From Bacteroidota bacterium (GTDB taxonomy: Bacteria; Bacteroidota; Bacteroidia; Cytophagales; Cyclobacteriaceae): a stretch of 42,817 nucleotides of DNA. The stretch spans positions 1-42,817 of the forward strand of contig JAJRQT010000095.1 in assembly GCA_024280115.1 (NCBI GenBank). The letters run 5' to 3'. Positions 8,117-16,946 of the stretch are shown here, in pieces (the first letter of the stretch is position 1; each line of letters starts with the position of its first letter). The translations under genes were made by a program, and so were the position numbers. The notes below the pieces were generated by a model. That model did no database searches, was not told the DNA's origin, and saw nothing but the letters and a program-made list of their open reading frames with translations.

Positions 8117-9325
8117 TCAATAATACCTACCAATCATTGGATGATCGACGATAACCTTTTTTAGCTCTAATGGATCAATCGTACCCATTTGCCTGTAAAC
8201 CACCTTTCCCCCAGGTTCAACTAATAGTGTATAGGGCAATGCTCCATCCCATTCTTCATCCATCTCTTCGATTAATTTATAAATATCCGACCCTGAATAT
8301 AAATAGTTTTTTAGGGCGGAATTTTTATCTTTCAAAAACTTTAAAGCTTGCTCTTTTTGATCTTTCTTATCGACGCTTATGGAGATAAACTCAAAATCAC
8401 GCTCCATATACATCCGCTGAATATTAACGAATTCCGGATACTCAATAACGCATGGTCCGCACCAGGTTGCCCAAAAATTTATTAATCTAAGCTTTTCAGA
8501 ATTATTATTCATAAGCTTTATTGCACCACCTAAGGTGATATTTTCAAGTGTCACTTCTTTCTCTTTCCATTCATTATTTACCTTGTCCGTCCATTCTTTT
8601 TTCCATCCCCATTTTACAGAACATCCAAAAGTCTTTGTTACAGGCATTAAAATTTCTGACCCAAGCAACAATGCATCTATGGTACTTCTCAGTTCATTTG
8701 CATTGGCTGTTCCCGGTTTTTCCGAATCATCGAGTCTCCCTACATACCTAAGTTTTCTTTCCTCATCAAACAAAAATGCATGTGGAGTGGTTGACGGGCC
8801 ATATTTGATGGAGGTTTCCTGCGTATCACCATCGTAGAGGTATGGGAAATTGAAACCTTTATCCCGTGCCCTGATTTTTAATTCTTCATAGGTATCGCCT
8901 AAATCGGTATAGCCACACTCTTCCAGTAAAAGTGTCTTTGGTGAATTGGGAGATATTGCCACAATACCCACACTTTCATTTTTATAATCTTTAACCAACT
9001 GGATGATTCTGTCCTCATATGCCTGTGCTGTAGGACAATGATTACAGGTAAATATGATTACCAAAACTTTATAATTCTCAAAATCCCTTAGAGCATAGAA
9101 TTTGCCATCAACACCCGGTAATATAAAATCCGGAGCTTTGGAATTTATGGGGAGCAGCCTTATATGATGTTTTTTTATATCCTGTGGGTCAGCAATAAAT
9201 TCTATATTCCTGGTTGCGACAATCACATCATCTATGGATACTACTTTTTTCTCATCGCTTTTACAAGAAATTGCCAATAGCAAGATAGATATTAATATAT
9301 AGCCTGTTTTAACTGCGTCCTTCAT
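8117..9325 (-). CDS. Lipoprotein with two fused thioredoxin-fold domains
   Basis: The 402-residue product begins with a lipoprotein signal peptide (LLLAIS-C21). Residues about 60-215 form a peroxiredoxin-like/AhpC-TSA thioredoxin fold with a CNHC motif (C94, C97). Residues about 235-400 form a TlpA/ResA-like thioredoxin fold with a classical WATWCGPC motif near residue 288. Both domains therefore keep a redox-capable cysteine pair. The protein should be tethered in the periplasm and work in thiol-disulfide exchange, for instance cytochrome c maturation-like reduction or oxidative stress defence. No cytochrome or Dsb genes lie nearby, so its partner is unknown. It is transcribed divergently from the aminotransferase gene. 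Confidence 0.85.
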   Translation of the reverse strand: MKDAVKTGYILISILLLAISCKSDEKKVVSIDDVIVATRNIEFIADPQDIKKHHIRLLPINSKAPDFILPGVDGKFYALRDFENYKVLVIIFTCNHCPTAQAYEDRIIQLVKDYKNESVGIVAISPNSPKTLLLEECGYTDLGDTYEELKIRARDKGFNFPYLYDGDTQETSIKYGPSTTPHAFLFDEERKLRYVGRLDDSEKPGTANANELRSTIDALLLGSEILMPVTKTFGCSVKWGWKKEWTDKVNNEWKEKEVTLENITLGGAIKLMNNNSEKLRLINFWATWCGPCVIEYPEFVNIQRMYMERDFEFISISVDKKDQKEQALKFLKDKNSALKNYLYSGSDIYKLIEEMDEEWDGALPYTLLVEPGGKVVYRQMGTIDPLELKKVIVDHPMIGRYY

Positions 9326-9522
9326 GTGGGTCGAAAAATGTACTTACAGCATATCAAAGGTAAGATAAATAGAGGTATTTTCCCATTCAGATAGCCACTT
9401 TGAAGAGTTCATCTGTGTAAATTAACACAAATAATGGCGCCTTTATCAGTGCCCCTCAATTATTGCGCCGTTGTTGGAATCAGAAACTTGATTTAAATCA
9501 TTAACATTATGATATTTAAACC

Positions 9523-10674
9523 ATGCTTACATGTCAAAAACACAAATTCAGCCTTCCCGAAAATGTATCATATTTAAATTGTGCATATTTTTCACCACTA
9601 CTCAATCATGTTGAGAAAATTGGTCACGATGCCATTTCAAAGAAAAGGATGCCTTATGAAATAAACATAGATGACTTTTTCAGCCCGGTTGAAAAGCTTA
9701 AAAAAGTATTTGCAAAACTTATTGAGGTAAAAAAATCTGAAAGGATTGCCCTGATGCCGGGCGTTGCATATGGCATTGCCAATGTTGCAAAAAATATTCA
9801 TTTTCAATCAAACGAAAACATTATAGTCGCAGCTGAACAATTTCCCAGCAATATTTATTCATGGCTGGAGATTGCAAAAAAAAGTGGAGCTGAACTTAAA
9901 ACCATCCATCCCGATACGGACAACCCAAATAGGGGAAAATCATGGAATCAAAATATCCTCGATGCCATCAACGACAGCACCCGTTTGGTTGCCCTGGCAA
10001 AAGTTCATTGGGCGGATGGCACTTTATTTGACTTGAAAGCCATAAGGCAAAAATGTGATGCTCATGATGCGCTTTTGGTTATTGATGGATCTCAATCAGT
10101 CGGAGCTCTCCCCTTTTCTGTTGAAGATATCAGACCGGACGCGCTGATATGTGCCGGATACAAATGGTTGTTAGGACCGTATTCGCTCGGACTAGCTTAT
10201 TTCGGAGAAAAATTTGATCATGGCTCCCCTATCGAAGAAGGCTGGATAAACAGGTTGGGAAGTGAAAATTTTCAAAATCTGGTTAACTACCAGGATGAAT
10301 ATAAACCGAAAGCCTTCCGTTATAATATGAGTGAAAGCAGCAATTTTATTTTGACACCTATGCTTTCGGCTGCCATCGAACAAATTCTTAAATGGAAACC
10401 CACAAACATACAGAGCTATTGTAAAAATATTTCTGAGGGAGTAATTAAAAAACTTATTGAAGAAGGATGCGAAATTGAAAATGAAGCCTACCGGGCAAGT
10501 CATTTATTTGGAATCAGATTGGGTGATAATTTTAACCAGGAAAAGATCAAAAAATCACTTGCAGAAAATAAAGTTTACGTTTCTTTCAGAGGGAATGCCA
10601 TTCGCGTCGCTCCTCATGTTTACAATACAGAAAGAGATTTTGAAAAGCTTCTTTATTGTATAAAAAATCATTAA
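9523..10674 (+). CDS. Class V aminotransferase family PLP enzyme
   Basis: The 383-residue product has the cysteine desulfurase/kynureninase-like fold of class V aminotransferases. The PLP-contacting Asp lies in VIDGSQSVGA (about residue 188), and the Schiff-base lysine lies in CAGYKWLLGPY (about residue 214). AAEQFPSN and ALAKVHWADG are further family landmarks. The typical cysteine desulfurase loop with a catalytic cysteine is not evident, so this is probably not IscS/SufS; it may act on an unknown amino acid or an isopenicillin-N-epimerase-like substrate. Cytosolic. It is a single gene, convergent with the aldo/keto reductase. Confidence 0.8.
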   Translation: MLTCQKHKFSLPENVSYLNCAYFSPLLNHVEKIGHDAISKKRMPYEINIDDFFSPVEKLKKVFAKLIEVKKSERIALMPGVAYGIANVAKNIHFQSNENIIVAAEQFPSNIYSWLEIAKKSGAELKTIHPDTDNPNRGKSWNQNILDAINDSTRLVALAKVHWADGTLFDLKAIRQKCDAHDALLVIDGSQSVGALPFSVEDIRPDALICAGYKWLLGPYSLGLAYFGEKFDHGSPIEEGWINRLGSENFQNLVNYQDEYKPKAFRYNMSESSNFILTPMLSAAIEQILKWKPTNIQSYCKNISEGVIKKLIEEGCEIENEAYRASHLFGIRLGDNFNQEKIKKSLAENKVYVSFRGNAIRVAPHVYNTERDFEKLLYCIKNH

Positions 10675-10832
10675 AAGATCGTCATTAATTGAAAGCCAAA
10701 TTTGTATTAATATCAAAGTGAATATTCAACATATTAATTATGACAAATAATTATCTCATTTTAGCATTAAATCATTCTTGCAATAATGTATATCCACTAA
10801 AATAACTGTCACACAATTACTAATAAATTGAT

Positions 10833-11747
10833 CTATCCCCTCACGCTAGCCTCAGGCATTCTTTTTATTAAATCCTTAGTTTCATCAAAATTTTCCTGTC
10901 CTATTGTAAAGCAATCAATAAAATCCTGCCCTAATGCGTACTGAAGGCATTCATCCGCTTTGTCAGCTAATTTCCCTGCTCCTAAAATTTTCATTCCAAT
11001 GATACTTTTACCCTGGGCTTTCATTTTTTTCAATACAGGAACAACCTCATCAACCTCGCCATCCATCCTGGCAGCATATGGATTTATCCTGGCCAGATCA
11101 ACCTGTACCCAATCGGAATCCGCAGCGGCATTTAATGCACCCATTGTATGGCAACTCACACCATGTGCCTTAATGATTCCATCTTCCCGAGCCTGGGCCA
11201 AAACCTCCATAGCTCCAGTTTTAATTTTTGGCCAATTTGGATCTGTCATAAAATGAAGCAAAACAATATCCAGGTAATCGGTCCCCAATTCCATTCTAAA
11301 ACGATCTAAATCGTCCTTCATTTCCTGTGCTGTGGTAGCATGAGTTTTTGTTAGAATTACCACCTTTTCCCGGGGAACATATTTTAACGCCTCCTTTAAA
11401 TGCGGATGAGTTCCGTATTGATCTGCTGAATCCCAAAAATTGATGCCTTCGTTATAAGCAGCATGTAACAACTCTCCAACTCCTTTGACACCAAGCTTTC
11501 TGGTCTGGTTTGACTGTTTATTAATCCCGTGCGTGCCGGTCCCCATAGCCAACCTCGATAGTTCAATTCCCGTATTTCCAAGCGTGATTTGATCTGTTGC
11601 ATATTTCCTGGAATTTCCAGCGTACAGATGATGAGGGAATGGATTCGCTGCAAATGCACCGGCCATCAACATGGATGCTTTAATAAAATCTCTTCGCTTG
11701 ATCGCACCGGTTTTCGGACAAGTTTTGAGATGCTGATAATGCTTCAT
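10833..11747 (-). CDS. Tat-exported aldo/keto reductase
   Basis: The 304-residue product starts with a twin-arginine signal (KRRDFIKASMLMAG, R18-R19, hydrophobic core to about residue 34), so a folded, cofactor-loaded enzyme is expected in the periplasm. The aldo/keto reductase tetrad is complete: D106 and Y111 (DSADQYG), K134 (ILTKTHA) and H165 (IVLLHFM). This family reduces carbonyls or oxidises alcohols with NAD(P)H. It follows the lactonase-like and GH9 genes on the same strand at a distance of 199 bases. Export of an NAD(P)H-dependent family raises the question of its cofactor supply; tightly bound cofactor, as in glucose-fructose oxidoreductase, is one answer. Confidence 0.85.
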   Translation of the reverse strand: MKHYQHLKTCPKTGAIKRRDFIKASMLMAGAFAANPFPHHLYAGNSRKYATDQITLGNTGIELSRLAMGTGTHGINKQSNQTRKLGVKGVGELLHAAYNEGINFWDSADQYGTHPHLKEALKYVPREKVVILTKTHATTAQEMKDDLDRFRMELGTDYLDIVLLHFMTDPNWPKIKTGAMEVLAQAREDGIIKAHGVSCHTMGALNAAADSDWVQVDLARINPYAARMDGEVDEVVPVLKKMKAQGKSIIGMKILGAGKLADKADECLQYALGQDFIDCFTIGQENFDETKDLIKRMPEASVRG

Positions 11748-11783
11748 ACTGGTATTATTAGTTTTAAATTATTCTGTACCTTA

Positions 11784-11801
11784 GTTGGTCTTGTGACCAA
11801 C
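11784..11801. repeat. Inverted repeat GTTGGTC-TTGT-GACCAAC
   Basis: Perfect 7-bp arms with a 4-base loop lie upstream of the aldo/keto reductase gene (start 11747). Related words (ttgttggtgacaac, acaagtccttgt) recur at 11840-11866. On the plus strand a short A-rich run follows, on the minus strand there is no T-tract. It could be an operator, an mRNA hairpin in the leader or part of a degenerate repeat. Confidence 0.45.
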
Positions 11802-11946
11802 AAAAATTATCTGCTAATTCTATGTTCATATTGGTTTCAGGACAAGTCCTTGTTGGTGACAACACAAGTACCGGGTTTATTCTTTTAATTTCAGCAGAAT
11901 TTAGAATTAATCCAAAATTTACTCAACGCTCAAATTATCACAGCAC

Positions 11947-13110
11947 CTACTTGATCTGCAACATTTTCAGACAGACCGGTTTAGAAATTTCTATCTCCAC
12001 TCCATTGGCCCTGAGCTTTCCGGTTTCCGCATCCAATTTAAAAACCACTACATTATTTGATTTCTGATTGGCCACCAACAGGAATCGCCCTGTCGGGTCA
12101 ATTGTAAAATTTCTTGGCCAATCCCCATTTACGGAATGATGTTCTACATAAGTAAGCTCCCCGGTTTTCTGGTCAATTTTATAAATAACAATACTATTGT
12201 GGCCACGGTTAGAGCCATAGAGGAATTTTCCATCGGGAGATACATGAATATCCGCACAATAACTTTCACCACTGAAATCTTCGGGCAAAGCATTGACAGT
12301 CATTACGGAACTGAGTTTACCAGATTTGGCATCATAAGTACAAGAGGTTATTGTAGAGTTCAGCTCAGAAATGACGAAAGCCAGCTTTTTGTTCGGATGG
12401 AATGCCAGATGCCTCGGGCCGGCTCCCTGGGCTAATTTTAAATCTGATGCCTCAATATTATTAAGCTTGCCATTATTCTTATCGATTTTATAGGACTTCA
12501 CTTTATCAATGCCTAAATCAACCGCAAGAGCGAAATCTCCCTTTGGAGATAATACTAAAGCATGGGCATGAGGTTTACTTTGCCTGTCATTTACATTTTC
12601 AGATCCATGATGCTGCTTCAGGTCTGAATACGGTTTAAGTGTCCCATCTTTTGCTATTGGAAAAATTGAGATATTTCCTCCACTATAATTTGCAACCAAA
12701 GCCCAGCCGGCTGACTTATCGATACTCACATAACAGGGATCAGCACCACCGCTTGCCACCTTATTCAATGGTCTTAATGACCCATTTGGATTGATTGCAA
12801 AGGAACTTACCGAACCTGATTTTTTACCTTCATAATCTCCAACCTCATTAACCGCTATCAGCAAATTCTTCTTTGGGTGAATGGCCAGGTATGATGGATT
12901 TACGACACCTTTAGCTGTGGAAAGATACTTAAGCTCACCATTTGTTGCATCAAATTCATAGACATAAATACCCTCTTCTTCACCTTCAGTATAAGCACCT
13001 ATATATAGAAAAAACTGATCGGGCAAAGGCGCAGTATTATTTTCTTCAGCCATAACATTCATTTTTACAAAAATCAATAGAACTATTAAAAGTTTTAGAA
13101 TATTCTTCAC
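11947..13110 (-). CDS. Secreted lactonase-family (Pgl-type) beta-propeller protein
   Basis: The 387-residue product belongs to the seven-bladed beta-propeller family that includes cytosolic 6-phosphogluconolactonase Pgl and muconate cycloisomerase-like lactonases. Repeated blade motifs are easy to see: YLAIHPKKNLL, HALVLSPKGDFALAVDLG, HLAFHPNKKLAFV and IHVSPDGKFLYGSNRG, and RNFTIDPTGRFLLVANQKSNNV. Unlike Pgl it has an N-terminal signal peptide (hydrophobic residues about 4-20, cut near VMA), so the substrate should be outside the cytoplasm and is unlikely to be 6-phosphogluconolactone. It sits between the GH9 gene (112 bases upstream) and the aldo/keto reductase gene, all on one strand, which suggests a role in extracytoplasmic sugar lactone chemistry. 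Confidence 0.8.
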   Translation of the reverse strand: MKNILKLLIVLLIFVKMNVMAEENNTAPLPDQFFLYIGAYTEGEEEGIYVYEFDATNGELKYLSTAKGVVNPSYLAIHPKKNLLIAVNEVGDYEGKKSGSVSSFAINPNGSLRPLNKVASGGADPCYVSIDKSAGWALVANYSGGNISIFPIAKDGTLKPYSDLKQHHGSENVNDRQSKPHAHALVLSPKGDFALAVDLGIDKVKSYKIDKNNGKLNNIEASDLKLAQGAGPRHLAFHPNKKLAFVISELNSTITSCTYDAKSGKLSSVMTVNALPEDFSGESYCADIHVSPDGKFLYGSNRGHNSIVIYKIDQKTGELTYVEHHSVNGDWPRNFTIDPTGRFLLVANQKSNNVVVFKLDAETGKLRANGVEIEISKPVCLKMLQIK

Positions 13111-13222
13111 GATACTAAAATTAAATTATTGTTAAAATTCTGGTCACCAACTACCAACTCCCAGTTGCAAGATTGAGCATAAAACTATAAATTTTTGAAC
13201 CATGAACCTCGGTAGTCATCAA

Positions 13223-15709
13223 TTACTTACTTAATAAATGATCCGCAGCAAGCACCAGAAACATATAATTTGTTCCTCCTCCACCCATCACATATTCTGT
13301 TTGTTGCCATAAAAAAGGCCATTCCAAAAGCTCTGGATAATCAGGCCTGATCAACGCTGTTCCCGATACTACTCCCCCCGGAATAAAAGACCAATCTGCC
13401 CTGTTTACATCATATGCTACCTTGATGGATTTAGACCCAACGCCAGAAGCAAAGGAAGCATTATTCTCCCCGGGATGACAACCCAAAACAAAATTTAAAG
13501 CGTGCAGCATATAATCATCAGGAAATATTTCAGGAAACCGTGAGTGAAGAAAATACTGTTCCACACCAAAACGCTGGATCCCCCAACCCGCACCCCAGAT
13601 ATTTGGTTTATAAGGCACCCCATATGGATTTTCCTTCCTTTCATCTTCAATTTGGTTTTTATATTTTGTTATTGCGATATTGATATTATTAGTAAAATTC
13701 TCATTACCCAATTTGTCAATTACCCTACCCAGCAACCAACCTGTCTTACTGATTTTTTCAGTAAGTTCTTTTTGATGGTCTAAAAAAAACTGTCGGTATT
13801 CACCTTTATCTTTTGTTAAAAGCAATTCAGTCGCCGCCTGCACTCTTTGCATTGAACCGGCACTAACATTAGTTTTCCAAAGTTTTTCGGCAATCACCAA
13901 ACATCTGTCAGATAACTTTGGATTGTACGATTTTAAGGCCCTCGATGCAGATGCCAGTCCCGCTGCTACCCGCAACTCCCTTGACGGATTTTCTTCAGTA
14001 AATACCCACCGGTCATCTGCAATTCCCGATCGGTTTCCCACAACCTTTCCTGAATCCAACTTTGAATCATATACAAGATTATCAGTCATAGATGCAGCAT
14101 CTCCCAACATCACATATTGTCTGAGTGTTGGGCAAATTATACCACGATACAATCTCCCAATAGCATTATAACCACCGACAATAGTCAGAACGCCGTGCTC
14201 TATCTGCTGCAAAACATCATTGACACCGTCTGGCTTGTGCATTTCTACCAGGTTATTTGCCTGGTCAATGGTTGTTTGATCATATTCAACTCCAAACTCT
14301 TCCAGAGCCAGCGCAAGCATCTGAACTGTTCCTGCCTGGGATTCTACCCTGAGATCGTAATCTCCGGCATCGTGCCAGCCTCCTGTATTTTGGCCGGGGA
14401 CAGGGTCCATTGGTTTGTATTTTGATAGAGTAGATGACCCTTGTTTATATCCATCAAAATGAAGACTATCGGTTGTGGCCATCAGGGCATCGTCCATATG
14501 ACACAGGCCATGCCAAACTCTATACCGGTCATTGATGCGCATATGACACATCTGTACGGGTAGGAAGTATTCCAGCGTTGGTTGCCAAACATGTCTTTTG
14601 AATATATTTTCACTGATCTGAAAAGGTTCGGATTTTTCATCACCAAAAACTACCTGATAGATCCCCTCGTTTTTAACCTCTGAAAAATCAAATTTTAAAT
14701 ATTGGTATCTGAGAAATTTACCCCAACTTTCAGGAGACGATTCTTTAATAATATGATGGTTACCATCACCTCCGATTCTTACTAATTGCAACCTTTCCCG
14801 TTGAGTGTCGTTGGCATCCAATTCTATGATCGCTATTTTACTCTGAACTGGATGATACCCCACTTGCGAAACCTGAATCACCGGTTTTCGAGTCCAGTCA
14901 TCAATTACGTGAGGTGTTATGAGCCATTCAACCGCTCCTTTCGTAACCCCTGATTTAATTAAAGACCTGACGACAAACCAACCATTATTATGTACTCCCC
15001 TGCCATCAATCAATTCCATGGTTCCATTCATATTTTCAATCACCATTCGTTGTGCTTCAGATTCAGGAGCAATGGTCAATTTAGATCCTTTTGCTAAAGG
15101 TCTCATTTGTAAATTTCCATCCTGATCCTCAATCAATGGCCCATTTGCTTGCAACGGAAAAATTCCCTGTTGCTGGTCCATATAGAATGATTTTCCGAAT
15201 AATATGCCAGGGAAAAGCTCAAAATTGAAACCCACCTTTCCAATCCATTCCTCAGGGAGTGCTTCATCGAGATCTACAATTATTTTAAATGCTTTTCCTT
15301 CAGGCCTTACTTTCAAAGTATATTTAAAATGCAGATTGGGATAGATCAATGGATTAAATCCCTTTCTGTGTTTACTCGAATCGGGATAGCTCATTTCGAC
15401 CCAAATTTCCTGCGAATCCGTATTCACCTGCCGCTTCCCAACCTTAGGTATTGGCTGCCATTGGCCCGGAGTAGGCTCCAATCTGACATCGCCATTGGTT
15501 GCAACCCTCAATCCGTTTTGTATGATGCCTACACCACCCTGATGACCCTCAGGGTAAAAGTCATGGGCTAACATCACATTTAATCCACGCATCTCAAGGT
15601 ATTCCAGATCATTCAGGGACAACACTTTCGAGTTGTTTGATATATCAGTATTATTGGTACTACAGGCATTTAATAAAATAAAAAAAATAATTAAAAAGAA
15701 AGGTCGCAT
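13223..15709 (-). CDS. Glycoside hydrolase family 9 lipoprotein
   Basis: The 828-residue product has a lipoprotein signal (FFILLNAC), so it is likely surface- or periplasm-tethered. Residues about 30-270 form a beta-rich region I cannot name. Residues about 278-370 match the CelD-like N-terminal immunoglobulin-fold domain (VIQVSQVGYHPVQSK). The rest is a GH9 (alpha/alpha)6 barrel: GGWHDAGDYD near residue 446 carries the catalytic aspartates, and a conserved glutamate sits in WQQTEYVMGG near residue 804. GH9 enzymes are mostly endo- or exo-acting beta-1,4-glucanases, with some acting on glucosamine or mixed-linkage glucans; the precise substrate is open. It is the first gene of a loose minus-strand group with the lactonase and aldo/keto reductase genes. 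Confidence 0.85.
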   Translation of the reverse strand: MRPFFLIIFFILLNACSTNNTDISNNSKVLSLNDLEYLEMRGLNVMLAHDFYPEGHQGGVGIIQNGLRVATNGDVRLEPTPGQWQPIPKVGKRQVNTDSQEIWVEMSYPDSSKHRKGFNPLIYPNLHFKYTLKVRPEGKAFKIIVDLDEALPEEWIGKVGFNFELFPGILFGKSFYMDQQQGIFPLQANGPLIEDQDGNLQMRPLAKGSKLTIAPESEAQRMVIENMNGTMELIDGRGVHNNGWFVVRSLIKSGVTKGAVEWLITPHVIDDWTRKPVIQVSQVGYHPVQSKIAIIELDANDTQRERLQLVRIGGDGNHHIIKESSPESWGKFLRYQYLKFDFSEVKNEGIYQVVFGDEKSEPFQISENIFKRHVWQPTLEYFLPVQMCHMRINDRYRVWHGLCHMDDALMATTDSLHFDGYKQGSSTLSKYKPMDPVPGQNTGGWHDAGDYDLRVESQAGTVQMLALALEEFGVEYDQTTIDQANNLVEMHKPDGVNDVLQQIEHGVLTIVGGYNAIGRLYRGIICPTLRQYVMLGDAASMTDNLVYDSKLDSGKVVGNRSGIADDRWVFTEENPSRELRVAAGLASASRALKSYNPKLSDRCLVIAEKLWKTNVSAGSMQRVQAATELLLTKDKGEYRQFFLDHQKELTEKISKTGWLLGRVIDKLGNENFTNNINIAITKYKNQIEDERKENPYGVPYKPNIWGAGWGIQRFGVEQYFLHSRFPEIFPDDYMLHALNFVLGCHPGENNASFASGVGSKSIKVAYDVNRADWSFIPGGVVSGTALIRPDYPELLEWPFLWQQTEYVMGGGGTNYMFLVLAADHLLSK

Positions 15710-15810
15710 GATGCAATTTTTTATGTTGAAAAATGAAGTAATTGTAAAAGTAATGTATTAACATGGCGTCTATAGTTTATGATTTTAAAATATTATGCAT
15801 TATTCATAAA

Positions 15811-15881
15811 CCCACCCCTAACCCATCCAAGGTGCCTACGCTAAAGCTTCAGCGACAGCGTGGAGGGGAATTTGACCTTGG
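15811..15881. repeat. C-rich hairpin repeat in the GH9 upstream gap
   Basis: The segment cccaccccta-acccatccaagg at its left and tggaggggaa-tttgacc at its right resemble the C-rich hairpin words found at 22157-22184 and 23795-23820. CCAAGGT (15827-15833) pairs perfectly with ACCTTGG (15875-15881), and ACGCT pairs with AGCGT inside. No gene is visible in 15710-15979. Confidence 0.5.
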
Positions 15882-15979
15882 TTTAAATTGAATTTGTCAT
15901 ATTAAATGATGGCCTGGTTAATAAACAAATATATGGTTACTAATTTAAGAAAGAACTACACGCAAAGGTTAATTATTTT

Positions 15980-16783
15980 TTACTCTTTGATCGCCTTTAT
16001 TGAATACACCATCGGAAGCACCTGCTCATAACCTTTTATGTAAAAGTTACCGGCTTCATTTTCTATTGTATTTTGGAAACAATCGTACTGTGAATAATCA
16101 TACTCATTTAAAAATTGAATAGTCAGCCCATGATTAATCAGAGAATTCACAACCTCACTGATGCTGTGATTCCATCCGTATTCTACAAGCTTTATTTTTG
16201 CAGTTCTATCTGCATAGGTACCCTCCTGCTCACTTTCAATAACACCCCTTTTAAAATAAGAGTAGTTAAATTTGGTGAAATTATCATCAAACATCCAGAT
16301 CACCGGATGAAATTCAGCCAAGTAGAAGGCACCTCCAGGTTTTAAAAAATGACTGACAATATCGGCCCATCTGCTTAAGTCAGGCAACCATCCGATTACA
16401 CCGTAGGTTGTAAATACAATATCAAATTTTTGATCGAGATTTTTCTTCAAATCATAAACATTGGAACAAATGAAATTTGTATTTAAACCAAGCTCAGTCT
16501 TTAATTCATTGGCCACGACAATTGCTTCCTCTGAAAAATCCACCCCGGTCACCTGGGCTCCAAGCCTGGATAATGACATCGAATCCAAACCAAAATGACA
16601 TTGCAAGTGTAGTACGCTCTTCCCTGATACATCACCCAACTCAGACAACTCTATCTCCTTCAGCGTATTTTTCCCTTTCCTAAATCCTTCAAGATCATAG
16701 AAATCAGAGGTCTTATGAAAAGAAACCTTTTCATTCCATAACGCTTTATTTGATTTAAAATAAATTTCTTCCGCCTTTGACAT
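15980..16783 (-). CDS. Class I SAM-dependent methyltransferase
   Basis: The 267-residue product has a Rossmann methyltransferase core: motif I VLHLQCHFGLDS (about residues 56-67), motif II acidic end GVDFSEEAI, and the motif IV-like region FDIVFTTYGVIGWLPDL, followed by FLKPGGAFYLAEFHPV. This is the methyltransferase-11/25 type, acting on small molecules in the cytosol; the substrate is unknown. It is divergent from the arabinose operon and shares a 163-bp intergenic region containing the candidate AraR operator, but nothing else ties it to arabinose use. Confidence 0.8.
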   Translation of the reverse strand: MSKAEEIYFKSNKALWNEKVSFHKTSDFYDLEGFRKGKNTLKEIELSELGDVSGKSVLHLQCHFGLDSMSLSRLGAQVTGVDFSEEAIVVANELKTELGLNTNFICSNVYDLKKNLDQKFDIVFTTYGVIGWLPDLSRWADIVSHFLKPGGAFYLAEFHPVIWMFDDNFTKFNYSYFKRGVIESEQEGTYADRTAKIKLVEYGWNHSISEVVNSLINHGLTIQFLNEYDYSQYDCFQNTIENEAGNFYIKGYEQVLPMVYSIKAIKE

Positions 16784-16878
16784 GATGAATATTTACATTT
16801 TTACAATAGTAATGCTATATTAAAAATCTATAATTAACCATATCCCAAAAAGATGAAAATTATTTTGATATCATAAAA

Positions 16879-16903
16879 ATTAAAGGTTATTTTTACCTTT
16901 AAT
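16879..16903. promoter_or_regulatory. Candidate AraR operator
   Basis: A perfect inverted repeat with 9-bp arms, ATTAAAGGT at 16879-16887 and ACCTTTAAT at 16895-16903, spacer 7. It lies 43 bases before the ATG of the sugar symporter and just upstream of the -7-like element at 16915-16922, so a bound repressor would cover the -33 region. The next genes include a Nudix-type regulator, which makes autoregulated arabinose control likely. I could not compare it with a published motif. Confidence 0.55.
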
Positions 16904-16914
16904 ACTTTTTAATT

Positions 16915-16922
16915 TATATTCG
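16915..16922 (+). promoter_or_regulatory. Candidate -7 element of the arabinose operon
   Basis: TATATTCG differs from the Bacteroidota -7 consensus TAnnTTTG at one position and ends 24 bases before the symporter ATG, giving a short leader. A clear -33 TTTG is lacking; the corresponding position falls within the palindrome. Confidence 0.4.
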
Positions 16923-16946
16923 ATACAAAACTAAGACAAAACAAAA

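Noticed and set aside
9414..9429. CRP/FNR-like TGTGT-N6-ACACA repeat between the thioredoxin and aminotransferase genes
   Set aside because: The arms are only 5 bp, which is expected by chance in AT-rich DNA, and no promoter element is clearly aligned with it.
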